A stretch of 64,000 bases of DNA, taken from NCBI RefSeq assembly GCF_004353905.1, contig NZ_SMOD01000009.1, positions 124,001 through 188,000 on the forward strand, read 5' to 3'. A program made the translations under genes and the position numbers. The notes under the pieces were generated by a model. The model ran no database searches. It was not told the DNA's origin and saw nothing but the letters and a program-made list of their open reading frames with translations. Position 1 is the first letter of the stretch, and each line of letters starts with the position of its first letter. This stretch comes from Paraburkholderia guartelaensis. Lineage in GTDB: Bacteria > Pseudomonadota > Gammaproteobacteria > Burkholderiales > Burkholderiaceae. Positions 50,402-60,378 of the stretch are shown here, piece after piece.

Positions 50402-52261
50402 ATGCTGCAAAGATGGTCGATCCGCACGACGCTCACGGGCGTCGGGGTCATTCTGGTTGCGCTGACCGTGCTGGTCGGCGCACTCGGGCTCGTCGCTCTC
50501 GGGCGTGCGAGCGATGCGTTCACCGAGATCGTGCGAGGCGATCTCGTGGCGATGCATGCGCTGAACGACGCGTCGTCGTATCTGCTGCGCACGCGCGTCG
50601 CAGTCGACCGCGCCAGCGCGCTCACGGCAGCCGGCCAGGCCGACGACGCGAAGAAGGTGATCGATCGCGCCCAGGAGTTGCTCGGCAAATCCAACGAAGC
50701 CTGGCAAGCGTTCCAGAACGCGCCGAAGGGCGGTCTCGACGCCGCCGCGCTCGACGCGCTCGCGGCCAAGCGCGCCACGCTCATGCAAGACGGCGTGCAG
50801 CCCGAATTTGCGGCCTTGCGCGCAAACGATCAACCGGCCTATCACGCCATCGCCGACACGAAGATCAGCCCGATGTTCGTCGACTACGACAACGTCGCCG
50901 GTCCGCTCGCGCAGGCCCTGGAAGACAGCGCACAGGCTCGCGAAGCTGGTGCGCACGACAAGATCGCCGTCATGCGCATCGCGATTGGCGCGGCGATCGC
51001 CGTCGCGCTCGTGCTCGTGGTGGTGATCCGCTTCGCCATGCGCGGCCTCATCGTGCAGCCGCTCGAGGACGCCGTGACGTGCTTCGAGCGCATCGCGCAC
51101 GGCGATCTCACGCAGCCGGTCACGGTCTACAGCGACAACGAGATCGGGCGTCTGTTCAGCGGAATCAAGCGCATGCAGGAAAGCCTCGTCACGCTCGTGA
51201 GCGCGGTGCATACGGGCGCAAGCTCGATCGACGTGGGCGCGCGCGAGATCGCCATGGGCAACACCGATCTCTCGCAGCGCACCGAGCAGCAGGCCGCTTC
51301 GCTGCAGGAAACGGCGTCGAGCATGGAGCAGCTCACCGGCACCGTGCGCCAGAACGCCGAGAACGCGCGCCAGGCGAGCCAGCTGGCCGTCAACGCCTCG
51401 GATATCGCGACGCGCGGTGGCGAGGTGGTGGGCGAAGTCGTGAACACGATGCAGGGCATCGCGGCGAGTTCGGCGAAGGTCGTGGACATCATCAGCGTGA
51501 TCGAAGGCATCGCGTTCCAGACCAACATTCTTGCGCTCAACGCGGCCGTGGAAGCGGCGCGCGCGGGCGAGCAGGGCCGCGGCTTCGCGGTGGTGGCCGG
51601 CGAAGTGCGCAGCCTCGCGCAGCGCAGCGCCAGCGCGGCGAAGGAAATCAAGGAACTCATCAACGACTCGGCCGAGAAGGTGCAAAGCGGCTCGCAGCTC
51701 GTGGGCCGCGCAGGCTCGACGATGGAAGAAATCCTTCAGGCCGTGCGTCGCGTGACCGACATCATGGGTGAGATCAGCGCGGCGTCCGAGGAGCAGTCGG
51801 GCGGCATCGAGCAGGTCAACCGCGCCGTCACGCAGATGGACACCGTCACGCAGCAGAACGCGGCGCTGGTGGAACAGGCGGCCGCTGCGGCAGCGTCGCT
51901 CGAAGAGCAGACGCGCCAGCTGCAGAACGTGCTCGGCACGTGGACGACGGGTAGTGCAGCGGCGCGCAGCGTGGGTGCAGGTCCGGCTCACGTGAGCGCT
52001 GTCACGCCGGGCGCCGCGAAACGCACGACGCCGTCTTCGGCTTCGGCGGGGACGAAGGCCGCGGTGACGGCAACGTCGTCGTCGGTCGCGACCTCGGCGG
52101 CATCGGCGGACACCGCGAAGCCTGCGGCCAGGCCCGCGGCGCAACCGGCAAGCAAGGCGGCGGCAAAACCGGCAGCCAGGCCGGCCGCGCCTGCGCGCGC
52201 CGAGACGCATGTGAGCACGGCGGCATCCGCTTCGGACGATTCGGACTGGGAAACGTTCTGA
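50402..52261 (+). CDS. Methyl-accepting chemotaxis protein with C-terminal DWETF tether
   Basis: The 619-residue receptor is of the Tsr/Tar class. TM1 is about 10-33 ([20 protein letters not shown]), followed by a periplasmic Tar-type sensor domain. TM2 is near 190-215, followed by HAMP. The signalling tip is [20 protein letters not shown]. The methylation helices flank it ([18 protein letters not shown]). An Ala-rich tail ends in DWETF, the pentapeptide that tethers CheR and CheB. I chose the ATG at 50402 with AGGAG eight bases upstream. It lies directly before cheR. Ligand unknown. Confidence 0.96.
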   Translation: MLQRWSIRTTLTGVGVILVALTVLVGALGLVALGRASDAFTEIVRGDLVAMHALNDASSYLLRTRVAVDRASALTAAGQADDAKKVIDRAQELLGKSNEAWQAFQNAPKGGLDAAALDALAAKRATLMQDGVQPEFAALRANDQPAYHAIADTKISPMFVDYDNVAGPLAQALEDSAQAREAGAHDKIAVMRIAIGAAIAVALVLVVVIRFAMRGLIVQPLEDAVTCFERIAHGDLTQPVTVYSDNEIGRLFSGIKRMQESLVTLVSAVHTGASSIDVGAREIAMGNTDLSQRTEQQAASLQETASSMEQLTGTVRQNAENARQASQLAVNASDIATRGGEVVGEVVNTMQGIAASSAKVVDIISVIEGIAFQTNILALNAAVEAARAGEQGRGFAVVAGEVRSLAQRSASAAKEIKELINDSAEKVQSGSQLVGRAGSTMEEILQAVRRVTDIMGEISAASEEQSGGIEQVNRAVTQMDTVTQQNAALVEQAAAAAASLEEQTRQLQNVLGTWTTGSAAARSVGAGPAHVSAVTPGAAKRTTPSSASAGTKAAVTATSSSVATSAASADTAKPAARPAAQPASKAAAKPAARPAAPARAETHVSTAASASDDSDWETF

Positions 52262-52489
52262 TCGAACGCGGCATAGAAGAGTAGTGAAGCACTGAACACG
52301 ACGAGCAACTGCAATGCACATGAGCGCTACACAACGGCAAGACCTGCCGCGCCGGGCCCAAAAGCCCGCGCGCGCTGCGCAGGCCGCCCATGCGCCGCAC
52401 GCATTGCAACCGGGCAGGCGCGGCGCGCAGCAGTCCTGCGCCGCGGTATCCCATGCAGTGGGCGGCGCGCAATGCGAAGGAGCATCAGC

Positions 52490-53425
52490 ATGAAAGCGCT
52501 GCGAAATACGCGCCAGGACGCCGGCGAGATGGGCGGCCCGGGCGTGGAGAGCAACCGCGATTTCGATTTCACTTCGGCGGACTTCGAGCGCATCCGCGCG
52601 CTCATTCACCGCCGCGCGGGCATCTCGCTCTCGGACCACAAGCGCGACATGGCGTACAGCCGCCTCGCGCGGCGCTTGCGCACGCTCGGCATCGACAGTT
52701 TTCGCGAGTACCTCGACCAGCTCGAAGCACGCAACGACGCGACCGAGTGGGAAGCGTTCACGAACGCGCTCACCACGAACCTCACGGCGTTTTTCCGCGA
52801 GGCGCATCACTTCCCGATCCTTGCGGATTTCGTGAAGCGCCGGGGTTCGAATCCGGTATCGGTGTGGTGCTCGGCGGCCTCCACGGGCGAAGAGCCGTAC
52901 TCGATCGCGATGACGCTCGTCGAAGCGCTGGGAGACCGCGCCGCGCGAGAGGCGCGCGTGCTCGCGACCGACCTCGATACCCAGGTGCTCGCCAAGGCCG
53001 ACGCGGGCGTCTACTCCTTCGACCAGGTGAAGCATCTGTCGCCGGAGCGCCTCAAGCGCTTCTTCTTCAAGGGCACCGGCTCGCACTCGGGACTCGTGAA
53101 GGTGCGCCCGGAGCTGCGCGCGATGATCAAGTTCGAGCAGCTCAATCTCACCGACGCGGACTACGGCTTGCGCACGACGTTCGACGCGATCTTCTGCCGC
53201 AACGTGATGATCTATTTCGACAAGCCGACCCAGGCTCAGGTCCTCACGCGCTTCGAGCCGCTCATGAAGCCGGACGGCCTGCTGTTCGCCGGGCACTCGG
53301 AGAATTTCACCTACGTCACGCAGGCGTTCCGTCTGCGTGGCCAGACGGTGTACGAACTCACGCGCGGCGCACAGGCCAATGCCGCGCCGCGCCGCGCGAA
53401 CGACGCGATCGGAGTGCCCGCATGA
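52490..53425 (+). CDS. cheR: Chemotaxis methyltransferase CheR
   Basis: CheR methylates receptor glutamates using SAM. The 311-residue protein has the N-terminal helical domain ([20 protein letters not shown]) and the SAM site [18 protein letters not shown]. The [10 protein letters not shown] motif and a beta-subdomain that binds the receptor pentapeptide are also present. I chose the ATG at 52490 because AAGGAG lies seven bases upstream; the earlier ATG at 52472 has none. Its stop overlaps the cheD start (ATGA). Confidence 0.97.
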   Translation: MKALRNTRQDAGEMGGPGVESNRDFDFTSADFERIRALIHRRAGISLSDHKRDMAYSRLARRLRTLGIDSFREYLDQLEARNDATEWEAFTNALTTNLTAFFREAHHFPILADFVKRRGSNPVSVWCSAASTGEEPYSIAMTLVEALGDRAAREARVLATDLDTQVLAKADAGVYSFDQVKHLSPERLKRFFFKGTGSHSGLVKVRPELRAMIKFEQLNLTDADYGLRTTFDAIFCRNVMIYFDKPTQAQVLTRFEPLMKPDGLLFAGHSENFTYVTQAFRLRGQTVYELTRGAQANAAPRRANDAIGVPA

Positions 53426-54258
53426 GTGCCCGCCTCCCGATCGCGACGAACCGCTATTTCGACGCGCATTTCCAGCGCCCCGGCGTCAAGCTGCTGCCCA
53501 ACGAGTTCTACACGACGGGCGAGGACATGGTGCTCGTCACCGTGCTCGGCTCGTGTGTGGCGGCCTGCATCCAGGACCGCACCGCGGGCATCGGCGGCAT
53601 GAACCACTTCATGCTCCCCGACGACGGCGCGGACTCCGCCCACGCGCTCACTGGCGCGTCCGACGCGATGCGCTACGGCGCCTACGCGATGGAAGTGCTC
53701 ATCAACGAGCTGATCAAGGCGGGCGGCCGTCGCGAGCGTTTCGAGGCCAAGGTGTTCGGCGGCGCTGCGGTGCTCGCGGGCATGACGACGATGAACATCG
53801 GCGACCGCAACGCTGCGTTCGTGCGCCGCTATCTCGCGACCGAGAACATCCGCATCGTCGCCGAGGACCTGCAAGGCGCGCATCCGCGCAAGGTGGCGTT
53901 CCTGCCGCGCACGGGCCAGGTGATGGTCAAGAAGCTGCGCCTGTCGCAGGACGCGAGCGTGGCCGAGCGCGAGCAGCAGCTCGCCGCGCAAACCCCCGAA
54001 GCGCGCGCCGAGAGGCTCGCGCGTGCACGGGCGCGCGTCGAGCTGTTCGGCGTCGGCAGCGCCGGGCGCGCGGGCCCGGGCGCCGCTGCGCCGGCTCATG
54101 TGGCCAATGCAGCAGCCAACGCGGCAGCTCAAGCGACCCAGATTTCCCAATCCCAGCCGCAGAGCGCGCGGCCTCGCATCGAGCTGTTTGGCTCGAGCGT
54201 GTCGTCCGCGCTGCGCGCATCCGGTCAAGACAACGCCAGGACAGTAGAGGAGGCGTGA
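53422..54258 (+). CDS. cheD: Chemoreceptor glutamine deamidase CheD, with extended C-terminal tail
   Basis: CheD deamidates receptor glutamines. The 278-residue protein has catalytic Cys45 in [14 protein letters not shown] and His62 in [11 protein letters not shown]. The core ends near residue 180. A 75-residue tail follows, containing RVELFG (205-210) and RIELFG (252-257) separated by an Ala/Gln-rich linker. The start ATG overlaps the cheR stop, and its stop overlaps the cheB start, showing translational coupling. Confidence 0.96.
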   Translation: MSARLPIATNRYFDAHFQRPGVKLLPNEFYTTGEDMVLVTVLGSCVAACIQDRTAGIGGMNHFMLPDDGADSAHALTGASDAMRYGAYAMEVLINELIKAGGRRERFEAKVFGGAAVLAGMTTMNIGDRNAAFVRRYLATENIRIVAEDLQGAHPRKVAFLPRTGQVMVKKLRLSQDASVAEREQQLAAQTPEARAERLARARARVELFGVGSAGRAGPGAAAPAHVANAAANAAAQATQISQSQPQSARPRIELFGSSVSSALRASGQDNARTVEEA

Positions 54259-55376
54259 ACGCTGTGCAAAAAATCAAGGTTCTCTGCGTCGACGATTCGG
54301 CGCTGATCCGCAGTTTGATGACGGAAATCATCAACAGTCAGCCCGATATGACGGTCGTCGCCACCGCGCCGGATCCGCTCGTCGCGCGCGAGCTGATCAA
54401 GCAGCACAACCCCGACGTGCTCACGCTCGACGTGGAAATGCCGCGTATGGACGGCCTCGACTTCCTCGAGAAGTTGATGCGCCTGCGGCCCATGCCGGTC
54501 GTGATGGTGTCGTCGCTGACCGAGCGCGGCAACGAAATCACGCTGCGCGCGCTCGAACTGGGCGCCGTCGACTTCGTGACGAAGCCGAAAGTCGGCATTC
54601 GCGACGGCATGCTCGAATATTCGGAAAAGCTTGCCGACAAGGTGCGCGCCGCCGCGCGAGCCCGCGTGCGCGCACACCATGCGCCGGCCGCGGCCCCCGC
54701 CGGCGCGGCAGCGCACACGCACGGCCACGCCGGGGCGCACGCCGCGAGCCCGGCGCCGATGATCAACAACCCGCTCGTCTCGACCGAAAAGCTCGTGATC
54801 GTCGGCGCGTCGACGGGCGGCACCGAAGCGATTCGCGAAGTGCTGCAGCCGCTGCCGCCCGACGCGCCCGCGGTGCTGATCGCGCAGCACATGCCGCCTG
54901 GTTTCACGAAGTCGTTCGCACAGCGCCTGAACGGGCTGTGCCGCATCACCGTCAAGGAAGCGGAGCACGGCGAACGTGTGCTGCCCGGCCACGCCTACAT
55001 CGCGCCGGGCCACGCACACCTCTTGCTCGCACGCAGTGGCGCGAACTACATCGCGCATCTGTCCGACGACCCGCCCGTCAACCGGCACCGTCCGTCGGTC
55101 GATGTGCTGTTTCGTTCGGCGGCGCTGCACGCGGGCAAGAACGCCATTGGCGTGATTCTTACGGGCATGGGCCGCGACGGTGCGGCCGGGCTGCTCGAAA
55201 TGCGCCAGGCCGGTGCTTACACGCTCGCGCAGGACGAAGCGAGCTGCATCGTGTTCGGCATGCCGCGCGAAGCCATTGCCATGGGCGGCGCCGACGAAAT
55301 CGCCTCGCTCTCAGACATGAGCCGGCGCGTGATGACCCGACTCGCCTCGATGGGCGACCGGGTTCAGCGCGTCTAA
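54255..55376 (+). CDS. cheB: Chemotaxis response regulator methylesterase CheB
   Basis: CheB demethylates and deamidates receptors when phosphorylated. The 373-residue protein has a receiver domain with Asp59 in [13 protein letters not shown] His/Ala-rich linker (about 140-165) joins it to the esterase domain with the triad Ser186 (GASTGGT), His212 (AQHMPPG) and Asp308 (GMGRDGA). The start is the GTG at 54255 overlapping cheD by four bases. A GTG at 54264 has better AGGAGG spacing and could be used instead. Confidence 0.97.
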   Translation: MNAVQKIKVLCVDDSALIRSLMTEIINSQPDMTVVATAPDPLVARELIKQHNPDVLTLDVEMPRMDGLDFLEKLMRLRPMPVVMVSSLTERGNEITLRALELGAVDFVTKPKVGIRDGMLEYSEKLADKVRAAARARVRAHHAPAAAPAGAAAHTHGHAGAHAASPAPMINNPLVSTEKLVIVGASTGGTEAIREVLQPLPPDAPAVLIAQHMPPGFTKSFAQRLNGLCRITVKEAEHGERVLPGHAYIAPGHAHLLLARSGANYIAHLSDDPPVNRHRPSVDVLFRSAALHAGKNAIGVILTGMGRDGAAGLLEMRQAGAYTLAQDEASCIVFGMPREAIAMGGADEIASLSDMSRRVMTRLASMGDRVQRV

Positions 55377-55506
55377 GAAATTGCCGATATAGAGAGATCA
55401 TGCAGGCCGCAAACGCTTGCTCGATCGCTCGCGATTAATTTATCTGGATAGGCGGTGCGCTTCTCTGGATAATTGCCCGGGTTTTCGCCTGGAGGAATGG
55501 AACGTG

Positions 55507-55902
55507 ATGGATAAGGGAATGAAGATTCTGGTGGTGGACGATTTTCCGACGATGCGCCGGATTGTCCGCAACCTGCTCAAGGAACTGGGCTACTCGAACG
55601 TCGACGAAGCCGAAGACGGTGCAGCGGGCCTCGCCCGCCTGCGCGGCGGCAACTACGAGTTCGTGATCTCCGACTGGAACATGCCGAACCTCGACGGTCT
55701 CGCCATGCTCAAGGAGATCCGCGCCGACGCGAACCTGACGCACCTGCCGGTGCTGATGGTGACGGCGGAGTCGAAGAAGGAAAACATCATCGCGGCGGCG
55801 CAGGCTGGCGCGAGCGGCTATGTGGTGAAGCCGTTCACGGCTGCCACGCTCGACGAGAAGCTCAACAAGATTCTCGAGAAGATGGCCAAGACGGGGAGCT
55901 GA
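55507..55902 (+). CDS. cheY: Chemotaxis response regulator CheY
   Basis: This is the CheA-phosphorylated regulator that binds the flagellar switch. The 131-residue protein follows E. coli CheY closely: [20 protein letters not shown], Asp56 in [12 protein letters not shown], Thr in VTAES, and Lys in [10 protein letters not shown]. The ATG at 55507 follows GGAGGA with long spacing. A GTG three bases upstream is an alternative. It precedes cheZ by one base. Confidence 0.97.
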   Translation: MDKGMKILVVDDFPTMRRIVRNLLKELGYSNVDEAEDGAAGLARLRGGNYEFVISDWNMPNLDGLAMLKEIRADANLTHLPVLMVTAESKKENIIAAAQAGASGYVVKPFTAATLDEKLNKILEKMAKTGS

Positions 55903-55903
55903 C

Positions 55904-56689
55904 GTGAACGAGCCCATCAGTGAGCAGTCCAGCGCTCATGGCGGTGAGTGGCCCGAAGGCGAGGGCGTCGAGCCGCTCCCGCAGCCGCCCGAATTCGACT
56001 TCGAGCCGCCCGCCGCGGGCGAGGCCGGCGAGCTGGCGACGGACCGCATCCTCGCGCGCATCGGACACTTGACGCGCAGCCTGCGCGACTCGATGCGCGA
56101 ACTCGGCCTCGACAAGCATGTGGAGCGCGCCGCCGAGGCGGTGCCCGACGCGCGCGACCGGCTGCGCTATGTCGCGAACATGACCGAGCAGGCCGCCGAG
56201 CGTGTGCTGACCGCGATCGACATCGCCAAGCCGTTGCAGGAAACGCTCGAACGCGACGCGAAGGAGCTGACGAGCCGCTGGGCGACCTGGTACGACGCGC
56301 CGATCGGACGCGCGGAAGTGCGCCAGCTGATGGACGACACGCGCGCCTTCGTGGATGGCGTGCCGCAAGCCACCGCGGCGACCAACGAGCAGCTCCTCGC
56401 GATCATGCTCGCTCAGGACTTCCAGGACCTGACGGGCCAGGTGATCAAGAAGATCATGGATGTGGTCTATCTGATCGAGCAGCAGTTGCTCACCGTGCTG
56501 GTCGAGAACATCGCGCCAGAGCGGCGCGAGCAGTTCGCGGCAACGGCGGCGGCGCTCGCGGAGACGCAGAGCAGCACGGGCAGCCCCGAAGGTCTGCTCA
56601 ACGGCCCGCAGATCAATCCGGAAGGCAAGACCGACGTCGTGCAGGACCAGGCGCAGGTCGACGATCTGCTCGCAAGTCTCGGGTTCTGA
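55904..56689 (+). CDS. cheZ: CheY-phosphate phosphatase CheZ
   Basis: CheZ dephosphorylates CheY-P. The 261-residue protein is a long helical hairpin. The catalytic region is LAQDFQDLTGQVIKKIMDVV, holding the active-site Gln. The C-terminal CheY-binding helix is QAQVDDLLASLGF. The start is the GTG at 55904 with GGGGAG upstream. Its N-terminal 35 residues are acidic and Pro-rich. Confidence 0.96.
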   Translation: MNEPISEQSSAHGGEWPEGEGVEPLPQPPEFDFEPPAAGEAGELATDRILARIGHLTRSLRDSMRELGLDKHVERAAEAVPDARDRLRYVANMTEQAAERVLTAIDIAKPLQETLERDAKELTSRWATWYDAPIGRAEVRQLMDDTRAFVDGVPQATAATNEQLLAIMLAQDFQDLTGQVIKKIMDVVYLIEQQLLTVLVENIAPERREQFAATAAALAETQSSTGSPEGLLNGPQINPEGKTDVVQDQAQVDDLLASLGF

Positions 56690-56698
56690 CCCCTAACG

Positions 56699-56723
56699 GT
56701 AGCTAATCGTTCGGTTAGCTGCC
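56699..56723 (+). terminator. Hairpin after cheZ
   Basis: GGTAGCTAA pairs with TTAGCTGCC (one G-U) around a 7-base loop, 10 bases after cheZ. No T-run follows. Confidence 0.4.
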
Positions 56724-56904
56724 GCATGTAGTCCAAGGCGGGCATACTAGTGCTCATGCCTTCGTGCCCCGCCGCGACGAGTGTCGCGGTGGTGCAACGA
56801 AGCATAGCCAGCCGTTGCCCGTCCTGCTGCGTCCCGCCGCGACGTTCCCGCGCGGCCCCGACAGCGTATGGTGCAACGCGCCATCGCAAGAGGGAGGGGA
56901 CGCC

Positions 56905-57501
56905 TTGTATCCATACACATCGTTCTGTGGCAAGGCGGCGCGCTCGTTTGCGCGCCGCGCCATACCCGGCTGCGCACCTGGCGCAGTGCTTGTCGGCTCA
57001 CTGCTTTGCGCGCTGCTCGCGGCGCCTGTGGCTCACGCCGCGCTCGGCGGCGCGCCCATGCCCACGCCGGCGGGCGCGAGCGTCAGCACCCTGAGCGCCG
57101 CTTCGGCGGCAGCCGCGGCCGGCAACGCCTCCGCCGCTGCGCGCGCAGCCGTGCAAGGCTCGGCCTCCGGCGCTTCCACGACTCCCGCCTACACCGTTCA
57201 ACAGACCACGCTCGCCAACGGCACCATCGTGCGCGAGTACCTCACGCAGGCCGGCACCGTATTCGGCGTCGCCTGGGACGGCCCGCAGATGCCCAATCTC
57301 GCCACGCTGCTGGGCAGCTACTTTCCCCAATACACGGCTGGCGTGAAGGCGAGCCACGCCGCCGGTCACGTGCGCGGGCCGGGCGTGGTCGAAAATTCGA
57401 ACGTCGTTGTGCATTCGGGCGGCCACATGGGCGCCTTCTCCGGGCAGGCATGGCTGCCGCAGGCACTGCCTGCGGGCTTCAGCGCCTCCGACATCCAGTG
57501 A
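56905..57501 (+). CDS. DUF2844 family exported protein
   Basis: The 198-residue protein has a long signal peptide ending PVAHAALGGAP. An Ala-rich stretch leads into the DUF2844 core, with TTLANGTIVREYLTQAGTVFGVAWDGPQMPNL. I chose the TTG at 56905 because a strong AGGGAGGGG lies just upstream; the earlier frame has no RBS. It precedes the DUF3443 gene by 16 bases. Function unknown. Confidence 0.75.
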   Translation: MYPYTSFCGKAARSFARRAIPGCAPGAVLVGSLLCALLAAPVAHAALGGAPMPTPAGASVSTLSAASAAAAAGNASAAARAAVQGSASGASTTPAYTVQQTTLANGTIVREYLTQAGTVFGVAWDGPQMPNLATLLGSYFPQYTAGVKASHAAGHVRGPGVVENSNVVVHSGGHMGAFSGQAWLPQALPAGFSASDIQ

Positions 57502-57517
57502 CGAGCGGAGGCCCAAC

Positions 57518-58804
57518 GTGCTGACTTCAGTGCTGACTTCACGCCATTCGCGCAGCTTGTGGCTGCGCCCTTTCCGTTTCCTTTCGAGCGCCGCGCTCGT
57601 GGCCCTGGTTTCGCTCGTCGCCGCCTGCGGAGGCGGGGGCGGCAGCAACAATAGCAATAGCAACAGCAGCAGTTCGAGCGGTAGCAGTGGCAGCGGCGGC
57701 TCAGCGGTTCCCAGTCCCACGCAGCAGCCCACCGCGGCTACCGCCGCGAATACCGTGGGCGTCGTTGTGAACAGCGGGCTGACCGGCACGCTGCCCAACA
57801 TTCCCACCGTTAGCGTGACGGTTTGCGTGGCCGGCACGAGCACCTGCGAGACCGTCAACAACGTGCAGGTGGATACGGCGTCGTTCGGCCTGCGCCTGCT
57901 CGCGTCGGCGCTGCCGAACCTGTTGGGCTCGCTGCCCGCCTCCACGGCCAATGGCGGCACGCTCGCCGAATGCACGGCCTTCGCCGACGGTTACACGTGG
58001 GGCACCGTGCGTCCTGCCGACGTCAAGATCGGCGGCGAGACGGCATCCAATATTCCGATCCAGGTGATCGGCGACCTGGGCTCGGTGCCGTCGGCGTGCG
58101 CCGGTTTTGGCAACGCGCAGAACACGGTGCAGGACTTGGGCGCCAACGGCATTCTCGGCATCGGCGTCGCGCCTTATGACAACATCGGCGCTTACTACTC
58201 CTGCCCCGGCAACACGAACTGCGTCACCGCAACGGTCACGCAAACCCAGCTCGTGGCCAACCCCGTGCCCAAATTCGGCACGGACGGCAACGGCGTGATC
58301 CTGGAGATGGCGCCTGTGTCCGATAACGGCGCGCCCAGCGCAACGGGCACGCTCGTGTTCGGCATCGGCACGCAGTCGAACAACGCGATGAACGCCTCGC
58401 AAAGTTTCAACACGGACTCGTGGGGCAGGCTCAGTTCCACGTTCAACGGGCGCACGCTCCAGACCTTCCTCGACTCGGGTTCGAACGCGATCTTCTTCGT
58501 CGACAGTGCCCTGCCGCAGTGCGGCGGCAATCTCGGCACGTTCTACTGTCCGTCGTCCACGCAGTCCTTCAGCGCGGCGCTCGTTTCCAATAACGGCGCG
58601 TCGACGGGTACCGCGACCTTCAATGTCGCGAACGGCAGCATGCTGCTCGGCAGCGGCTCCAACTATGCGGCCAACAACCTGGCCGGGCAGTTTGGGTCGT
58701 CGGCGGCGCTCGACCTGGGGTTGTCGTTCTTCTATGGCCGCTACGTGTACTACGGCATGGACATGACCGCGTCCGGGGGCAAAGCGCCGTACGTCGCGTT
58801 CTGA
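57518..58804 (+). CDS. DUF3443 family lipoprotein
   Basis: The 428-residue protein begins with a lipoprotein signal (lipobox VAAC followed by Gly5). A Ser/Asn/Gly-rich low-complexity linker follows. The DUF3443 domain has repeating DTASFGLRLLAS and DSGSNAIFF motifs reminiscent of pepsin-like Asp-Ser/Thr-Gly turns (second motif LDSGSNAIFF), so a retropepsin-like protease fold is possible. Cys residues suggest disulfides. The GTG at 57518 has GGAGG about six bases upstream. It is paired with the DUF2844 gene. Function unknown. Confidence 0.78.
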   Translation: MLTSVLTSRHSRSLWLRPFRFLSSAALVALVSLVAACGGGGGSNNSNSNSSSSSGSSGSGGSAVPSPTQQPTAATAANTVGVVVNSGLTGTLPNIPTVSVTVCVAGTSTCETVNNVQVDTASFGLRLLASALPNLLGSLPASTANGGTLAECTAFADGYTWGTVRPADVKIGGETASNIPIQVIGDLGSVPSACAGFGNAQNTVQDLGANGILGIGVAPYDNIGAYYSCPGNTNCVTATVTQTQLVANPVPKFGTDGNGVILEMAPVSDNGAPSATGTLVFGIGTQSNNAMNASQSFNTDSWGRLSSTFNGRTLQTFLDSGSNAIFFVDSALPQCGGNLGTFYCPSSTQSFSAALVSNNGASTGTATFNVANGSMLLGSGSNYAANNLAGQFGSSAALDLGLSFFYGRYVYYGMDMTASGGKAPYVAF

Positions 58805-59046
58805 GGCTGCGGGCGTTTCGGGGGCGCTTGCCGTGAAATTTGCGGCGCGCGAGCGCGTGTGCGCATCGCGCGCCGGCGCTCGCCGATGATGCCGCTCCGT
58901 TTCCATCGGCCGAAATACCCTGATTTCCCCTTCCTACTCCGTCAATCGGTGCTTGGCTTGCGCGGCAATAATCGCTGTCACTGAAAAAGGGCGCGCGCCA
59001 GCCGCGCAGCCGCGACGAGCGGCGCGTGCCCGCGACCGGAGCATGC

Positions 59047-60378
59047 GTGGCTGAGGACAGCGACCTCGAGAAAACCGAATCCGCCACTCCCAAGCGCCTC
59101 GAAAAGGCGCGGGAGGAGGGGCAGGTTCCGCGTTCCCGGGAACTGGCGACGTTCGCGCTGCTCTCGGCGGGCTTTTATGGCACGTGGATGCTCTCCGGCA
59201 CCATCGGCGAGCATCTGCAGGCCATGATGCGCGGCGCCTTCACGTTCAATCACGCGAGCGCGTTCGAAACGAGCCGCATGCTGATCGGCGCGGGCGTCGC
59301 CGCGCGCGAGGGGCTCATGGCGCTCATGCCGGTGCTCGCGCTCACGGGGCTCGCCGCGTTGCTCGCGCCCATGGCGCTCGGCGGCTGGCTCATCTCCACG
59401 AAGGCGCTGCAGCCGAACTTCGGCCGCCTCAATCCGATGTCGGGTCTCGGGCGGATCTTCTCCGTGAACGGGCCGATCCAGCTCGGCATGTCGCTCGCCA
59501 AGACGCTCGTCGTGGGCGTGATCGGCGGATCGGCGCTGTGGAGCCGGCGCGACGAGATTCTCGGGCTTGCGATGCAGCCCGCGCCGCGCGCGTTCGCCGA
59601 TGCGATGCATCTGATCGGCGTGTGCTGCGGCATGACGGTCGCCGGCATGTTTGTGGTCGCCGCGCTCGACGTGCCGTACCAGCTCTGGTCGTACTACCGC
59701 AAGCTGCGCATGACCAAGGAAGAAGTGAAGCGCGAGCACAAGGAAAACGAAGGCGACCCGCACGTGAAGGGGCGCATTCGCCAGCAGCAGCGCGCCGCCG
59801 CGCGCCGCCGCATGATGACCCAGGTGCCCAAGGCCGACGTGGTCGTGACCAACCCGACGCACTTCGCCGTCGCGCTCAAGTACGCCGACGGCGAGATGCG
59901 CGCGCCGAAGGTCGTCGCCAAGGGCGTGAACCTCGTGGCCGCGCGCATCCGCGAGATCGCGACCGAGAACAACGTGCCGCTGCTCGAAGCGCCGCCGCTC
60001 GCCCGCGCGCTGTATTACAACGTCGACATCAACCGCGAAATTCCGGGTCCGCTCTACGGCGCGGTCGCCCAGGTGCTCGCGTGGGTCTATCAGCTCAAGC
60101 GCTTCCGCGAGCATGGCGGCGACGTGCCGATGGAGCCGACCGACCTCGAAGTGCCGCCCGAAATGGACAAGGGCGCGATGAGCGACGAAGACGAAGCCAG
60201 CGAAGCCGACGAAGCCCTCACCCCCGAGGAGCGCGCGGCCGCCGAGGCCGCCAGTCGCGCGAACGCGGCAAATTCCACGAACGCAGCGAACGCGGCGAAC
60301 GCAAACAACGCATCGAACACCGTTGGCCGCGCCGACAAGAACACGGCGCGCGACGGCACTGAAGGAGCAACAGAATGA
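59047..60378 (+). CDS. flhB: Flagellar export apparatus protein FlhB
   Basis: FlhB is the substrate-specificity switch of the flagellar type III exporter. The 443-residue protein begins with the conserved EKTESATPKRLEKAREEGQV. It has four membrane helices and the autocleavage site Asn269-Pro270-Thr-His in VVVTNPTHFAVAL. The last 65 residues are a charged, Ala/Asn-rich tail (TNAANAANANNASN) longer than in enterics. The start is the GTG at 59047 with GGAG upstream. The stop overlaps the flhA start (ATGA). Confidence 0.97.
   Translation: MAEDSDLEKTESATPKRLEKAREEGQVPRSRELATFALLSAGFYGTWMLSGTIGEHLQAMMRGAFTFNHASAFETSRMLIGAGVAAREGLMALMPVLALTGLAALLAPMALGGWLISTKALQPNFGRLNPMSGLGRIFSVNGPIQLGMSLAKTLVVGVIGGSALWSRRDEILGLAMQPAPRAFADAMHLIGVCCGMTVAGMFVVAALDVPYQLWSYYRKLRMTKEEVKREHKENEGDPHVKGRIRQQQRAAARRRMMTQVPKADVVVTNPTHFAVALKYADGEMRAPKVVAKGVNLVAARIREIATENNVPLLEAPPLARALYYNVDINREIPGPLYGAVAQVLAWVYQLKRFREHGGDVPMEPTDLEVPPEMDKGAMSDEDEASEADEALTPEERAAAEAASRANAANSTNAANAANANNASNTVGRADKNTARDGTEGATE

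Noticed and set aside
52472..52489. Upstream ATG for cheR
   Set aside because: It has no ribosome-binding site; AAGGAG sits at the right distance for the ATG at 52490.
46766..53296. Two very long minus-strand frames opposite motB-cheA and cheW-cheR
   Set aside because: No recognisable domains, Arg/His-rich composition, and fully overlapped by conserved chemotaxis genes.
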